Source of the DNA: Stenomitos rutilans HA7619-LM2
Lineage (GTDB): Bacteria > Cyanobacteriota > Cyanobacteriia > Leptolyngbyales > Leptolyngbyaceae
Length of the DNA stretch: 61,981 nt
NCBI GenBank assembly: GCA_019358945.1
Contig: JAHHIE010000039.1
Coordinates: 1-61,981, forward strand
Reading direction: 5' to 3'
Below the pieces are notes generated by a model. That model was not told the DNA's origin and did no database searches. It was given only the letters and a program-made list of their open reading frames with translations. The position numbers and the translations under genes are program-made. Numbering within the stretch: the first letter of the stretch is position 1; every line of letters starts with the position of its first letter. Positions 59,473 through 61,981 of this stretch are shown piece after piece.

Positions 59473-61047
59473 TTATTTACCTGCGATCGCCACGACTTTC
59501 TCCGTTAGCACTTCTGGTTGATAGTCCGCTAGCTTCGCCATGATTTCATCGCGCACGATGGCGCGGTAATCGATGAAATGCTCCAGTAGCGCACAGTTGG
59601 TCAGGTAGTGCTTGAAGACACCGGGATTTTTTTGCAAGATCGCAAAGAACTGCTGCCAGAACTGAATGCGCGTGCTGCGTTGAATGCCTTGTCGCCAGCA
59701 GATGATGAGCATGGCGCGTAGATCAACCAGCCCTGGTAGCTTAAATTTCTTTTTGTTCGGGCTGGGCTGCATGTTTAGAAAGTGACGGTAAACGCGCGCC
59801 AGGTAGCGATCGGGTTCATACAGTTCCCAGAAGCAGCGGACGTATTCCTGGGCAATTTCTTCTAAGGGACGAGTGGGCACAAAATTCGTCAGCGTGGTCT
59901 GGTGAATGTTAGCTTCGCCATCGCCTGCCCGCAGTCGTCCTTCTTTTTCGAGCCGATGCCACAGTGCCGTGTTAGGCAACGCTTGCAGCATGCTGAAAAG
60001 TGCCTGGGGAATAGCCGTTGCTTCTACAAAATCGATGATGCGATCGCCCGCACCTGATTTCTCACCATCAAAGCCGATAATGAACCCAGCCATTACTCGC
60101 AGTCCAGTGCGATTAATCGTTTGCACCGCTTCCACTAGAGAGTTGCGAGTATTTTGGAACTTTTGCGTGAGGGATAAACTGTCCGTATCCGGCGTTTCAA
60201 TGCCCAAAAAGACGGCGGTGAAGTTCGCTGCAATCATCAGATCAAGCAATTCCTGATCTTGCGCCAGATCGACGGATGCTTCGGTAGACAGGCTAAAGGG
60301 ATAGCCGTGCGCCTTCATCCAGGGAGCCAGTTCCTTTAGCATCAGCTTCACGTTGCGCTTGTTGCCAATGAAGTTGTCGTCCACTACAAAAATGGTGCGT
60401 CGCCAGCCCAGATCGTAGAGCGCCTGTAGTTCTGCCAGCAGTTGAGCGGGTGTTTTTGTGCGAGGTTTGCGCCCATACAGCACGATGATGTCGCAAAATT
60501 CGCACTGGAACGGGCAGCCTCTCGAAAACTGCACCGACATATCGCCGTAGGCATCCAGTTCCAGCAAGTCGAACCGGGGGACGGGTGTATCAGTCACGGC
60601 AGGCTTTTCGCCGTTAGCTCGGAATACGCCGGAGGTTTCACCCCGTTCCAGTGCCTCTACCAGCATGGGTAAGGTAATTTCGCCTTCATCCAGCACTAAG
60701 AAGTCGGCTCCTGCTGCCTGCACGGCTTCTGGTACAGAGGTGACATAGGGGCCTCCTACCGCTACTCGCTTCCCTCGCCGCTTTGCTGATTCGATGAGAT
60801 AAAGCATGTCTGGCTTTTGCACAATCATGCCGGAGATGATGATCAGATCGGCCCAGTACCAATCGGCCTCACTCTCGTACCGCACGTTGCGATCGACCAG
60901 ACGAAATTCCCAGGCTTGAGGCAAAATTGCTGCTACAGTCGTCAAGCTCAGGGGTGGTAATGAAACCTTGCGTCCAACCAATTCGAGGGCTTTATCAAAT
61001 GACCAGAACGACTTTGGAAAGAGCGGATAAAGAAGTAAAACGCGCAT
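59473..61047 (-). CDS. B12-binding radical SAM protein (DUF4070-type)
   Basis: 524 residues. The N-terminal cobalamin-binding domain shows LLYPLFPKSFWSF, VGRKVSLPPLSLTTVAAILP, SGMIVQKPDMLYLIE and GPYVTSVPEAV. The radical SAM cluster is CPFQCEFC (Cys178, Cys182, Cys185). A C-terminal region of the DUF4070 type follows (RDPDRYLARVYRH-like: WELYEPDRYLARVYRHFLNM). The family includes the C-2 hopanoid methylase HpnP and many related methylases or transferases of unknown substrate. No hopanoid gene is adjacent, so HpnP itself is only a possibility. Confidence 0.88.
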   Translation of the reverse strand: MRVLLLYPLFPKSFWSFDKALELVGRKVSLPPLSLTTVAAILPQAWEFRLVDRNVRYESEADWYWADLIIISGMIVQKPDMLYLIESAKRRGKRVAVGGPYVTSVPEAVQAAGADFLVLDEGEITLPMLVEALERGETSGVFRANGEKPAVTDTPVPRFDLLELDAYGDMSVQFSRGCPFQCEFCDIIVLYGRKPRTKTPAQLLAELQALYDLGWRRTIFVVDDNFIGNKRNVKLMLKELAPWMKAHGYPFSLSTEASVDLAQDQELLDLMIAANFTAVFLGIETPDTDSLSLTQKFQNTRNSLVEAVQTINRTGLRVMAGFIIGFDGEKSGAGDRIIDFVEATAIPQALFSMLQALPNTALWHRLEKEGRLRAGDGEANIHQTTLTNFVPTRPLEEIAQEYVRCFWELYEPDRYLARVYRHFLNMQPSPNKKKFKLPGLVDLRAMLIICWRQGIQRSTRIQFWQQFFAILQKNPGVFKHYLTNCALLEHFIDYRAIVRDEIMAKLADYQPEVLTEKVVAIAGK

Positions 61048-61326
61048 GTGTGATCCAAACCTACAGCTACGGTTATTGTTCGACTAATCAAAAAAACAAT
61101 TGATTAGGGCAAGCCCGATTATCATCGGTTATTGAGGGTTTTCCGAAAACTTGCTGAGTTCTTCAGTATTCAAGCTCACATGATCGCTCTCTTGAGAGAT
61201 GATACTCGCGCCTGTTTTGTTCCCAGGATGAATCAACTACCGCAGTTTCAATCCGCACAGCTCCCATGATTTCAGGGAAGATGTATCTGTCTCAAGACGA
61301 CCAGGGTTAGCGTAGGGGTCGTGCAA
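61048..61326. other. Spacer between radical SAM gene and YgiT-like gene
   Basis: 279 bases with no gene or repeat I recognise. Confidence 0.4.
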
Positions 61327-61569
61327 TTAACTGATTTGGAACGATCGACCCAGTGGTATAAATTCTTCCGTCTGCTGGTTTTTCAGCTTTGCTCGAATGT
61401 CCTCAAAGCGTCGAACAGTTTTCTCGGAGTACAGGCGATCGCCGCACTGCAAACAGACCTCAGCCTTTACGCTCACAATTGCCATGTGAATCTCACCGCG
61501 CAAAAGCTTCTGCATGTTCTTTTCGACTAATTCACCGCTGCAAAGAGGGCATTGATCAACATTCATCAT
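61327..61569 (-). CDS. YgiT-type zinc-finger (MqsA-like) antitoxin candidate
   Basis: 80 residues with two CxxC pairs in the YgiT arrangement: DQCPLCSGELVEKNM and VCLQCGDRLYSEKTVRRFEDI. These bind a Zn ion in MqsA-type antitoxins. The C-terminal half is short, and a DNA-binding helix-turn-helix is not obvious. It starts 6 bases after the stop of the HicB-like gene, with MM as possible starts, so they form one operon. No adjacent toxin (MqsR/RelE/DUF4258) is seen. Confidence 0.75.
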   Translation of the reverse strand: MMNVDQCPLCSGELVEKNMQKLLRGEIHMAIVSVKAEVCLQCGDRLYSEKTVRRFEDIRAKLKNQQTEEFIPLGRSFQIS

Positions 61570-61575
61570 TAGGCG

Positions 61576-61821
61576 TTACACAAAATCATCAGACGGCTGT
61601 GGAATGTTATCGCCATGTCCATACACCGTCTCAATCCACAGTTGTCGTGCTTCTTCAATATTTGCCATGATTTCATCGGGCGTTTCGCCCTGTGTGATGC
61701 ATCCCGGTAAATCTTTGATCATCGCTACATAGCCACCTTCTGCCTCCGGGTAAATTGTAATTGGATAACGAAGGTTCAGGTAGTGGTCTAAAGCTTTACG
61801 GCTGGTCTGTTTGGTTTGCAT
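61576..61821 (-). CDS. HicB-family antitoxin-like protein
   Basis: 81 residues. The HicB fold is given by YPITIYPEAEGGYVAMIKDLPGCITQGETPDEIMANIEEARQLWIETVY, whose partial RNase H-like domain normally neutralises HicA. No HicA gene (a short dsRBD-like toxin) is found upstream or downstream. Downstream is the YgiT-like gene and upstream the IS element. It may be an orphan antitoxin or part of a hybrid pair. Confidence 0.85.
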   Translation of the reverse strand: MQTKQTSRKALDHYLNLRYPITIYPEAEGGYVAMIKDLPGCITQGETPDEIMANIEEARQLWIETVYGHGDNIPQPSDDFV

Positions 61822-61858
61822 ACCTATTTCCCATCACGTTTGAGCTAAGTTACCTTAA

Positions 61859-61871
61859 TAGGACTTACGCA
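61859..61871 (+). repeat. Left terminal sequence of an IS701-like element
   Basis: taggacttacgca, the same terminus as in the MITEs at 28458 and 28689, followed by ggcgtagaaaggtgacataagac up to the transposase start. The right end is outside the window. Confidence 0.7.
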
Positions 61872-61924
61872 GTTGGGGCGTAGAAAGGTGACATAAGACT
61901 TGAGGAAATCGCTAGAGTGAAGGT

Positions 61925-61981
61925 ATGAAAGACACCGTGACACGGCTGGACTACTGCCAATATTTGCTAGTCAGCCAAATC
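61925..61981 (+). CDS. IS701-like transposase, N-terminal fragment cut by window end
   Basis: Starts with ATG and reads MKDTVTRLDYCQYLLVSQI before the window ends. This matches, as I recall it, the N-terminus of IS701-family transposases in cyanobacteria (MKxTVxRLDYCQYLLxSQINYT). The inverted terminus 55-65 bases upstream supports an intact left end. The rest of the gene is beyond the window. Confidence 0.75.
   Translation, partial: MKDTVTRLDYCQYLLVSQI

Noticed and set aside
59473-61047. Naming the radical SAM protein HpnP (hopanoid C-2 methylase)
   Set aside because: The N-terminus resembles HpnP, but the DUF4070 family has many members and no hopanoid gene is nearby.

Overview
The window is chromosomal DNA of a cyanobacterium. 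It is rich in the palindrome GCGATCGC and its core CGATCG (HIP1-type sites). It carries photosystem II psbZ, a PSII-assembly type V4R-protein/kinase cluster, both cyanophycin genes, a System II cytochrome c maturation pair, a PilT-like ATPase and several cyanobacterial families of unknown function (DUF1517, DUF1816, DUF3370, DUF1400-hydrolase). The many short intergenic repeats and MITEs suggest a large-genome, probably filamentous lineage (Leptolyngbya-like). The genus is inference only.

Layout. 0-5.5 kb: frameshifted P-loop kinase gene ending in a MITE, glgC, an Hpt protein, a deacetylase/phosphodiester-glycosidase fusion. 6-11 kb: four-gene run (V4R, two small proteins, V4R) followed by a Ser/Thr kinase, resembling the Synechocystis slr0144-slr0152 PSII-assembly operon without its ferredoxin genes. 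11-17 kb: NnrU/Z-ISO-like membrane protein, thioredoxin, cphA and cphB. 17-25 kb: trmD, two DUF1517 paralogues, ispF, a PilT-type ATPase with a doubled N-terminal domain, an AmpG-like transporter. 25-34 kb: a GNAT gene apparently cut by an amber codon, PlsC, DUF3370, a MITE cluster, a MORN protein, GNAT, DUF2103, clpS, lnt, rpmF, a sulfite-oxidase-like protein. 35-42 kb: REC-histidine kinase, Mini-III RNase, TrmH methyltransferase, DUF1816, FAD oxidoreductase, a decayed Uma2 gene, ribH and psbZ. 43-54 kb: DHH-CBS-tRNA nucleotidyltransferase fusion, a probable pseudokinase, ccdA-ccs1, a broken copy of an LD-carboxypeptidase gene beside the intact one, a DUF1400 hydrolase, a small membrane protein. 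54-62 kb: a possible glycosyltransferase, SDR, creatininase, solute-binding lipoprotein, cysteine hydrolase, B12-radical SAM protein, HicB/YgiT antitoxin-like pair and the start of an IS701-like transposase.

Most notable is a family of three 130-nt structured elements (5931-6066 minus, 23152-23283 plus, 54266-54395 plus). Each has two conserved closed stems, a conserved core and a different sequence just upstream. No protein gene is attached to any of them. They look like stand-alone copies of a structured RNA, possibly of the HEARO/omega-RNA type used by IscB nucleases, but that assignment rests on resemblance and was not computed.

A second theme is repeat DNA absorbed into genes. Short 'tcagcggtcagc', 'aactcaaaactc' and 'ggcaggggaagcag' repeats fill many spacers. 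The same or similar sequences sit in frame inside lnt, the DHH-CBS-nucleotidyltransferase and the FAD oxidoreductase. Repeats also form the C-termini of the P-loop kinase, the DUF1400 hydrolase and the cysteine hydrolase.
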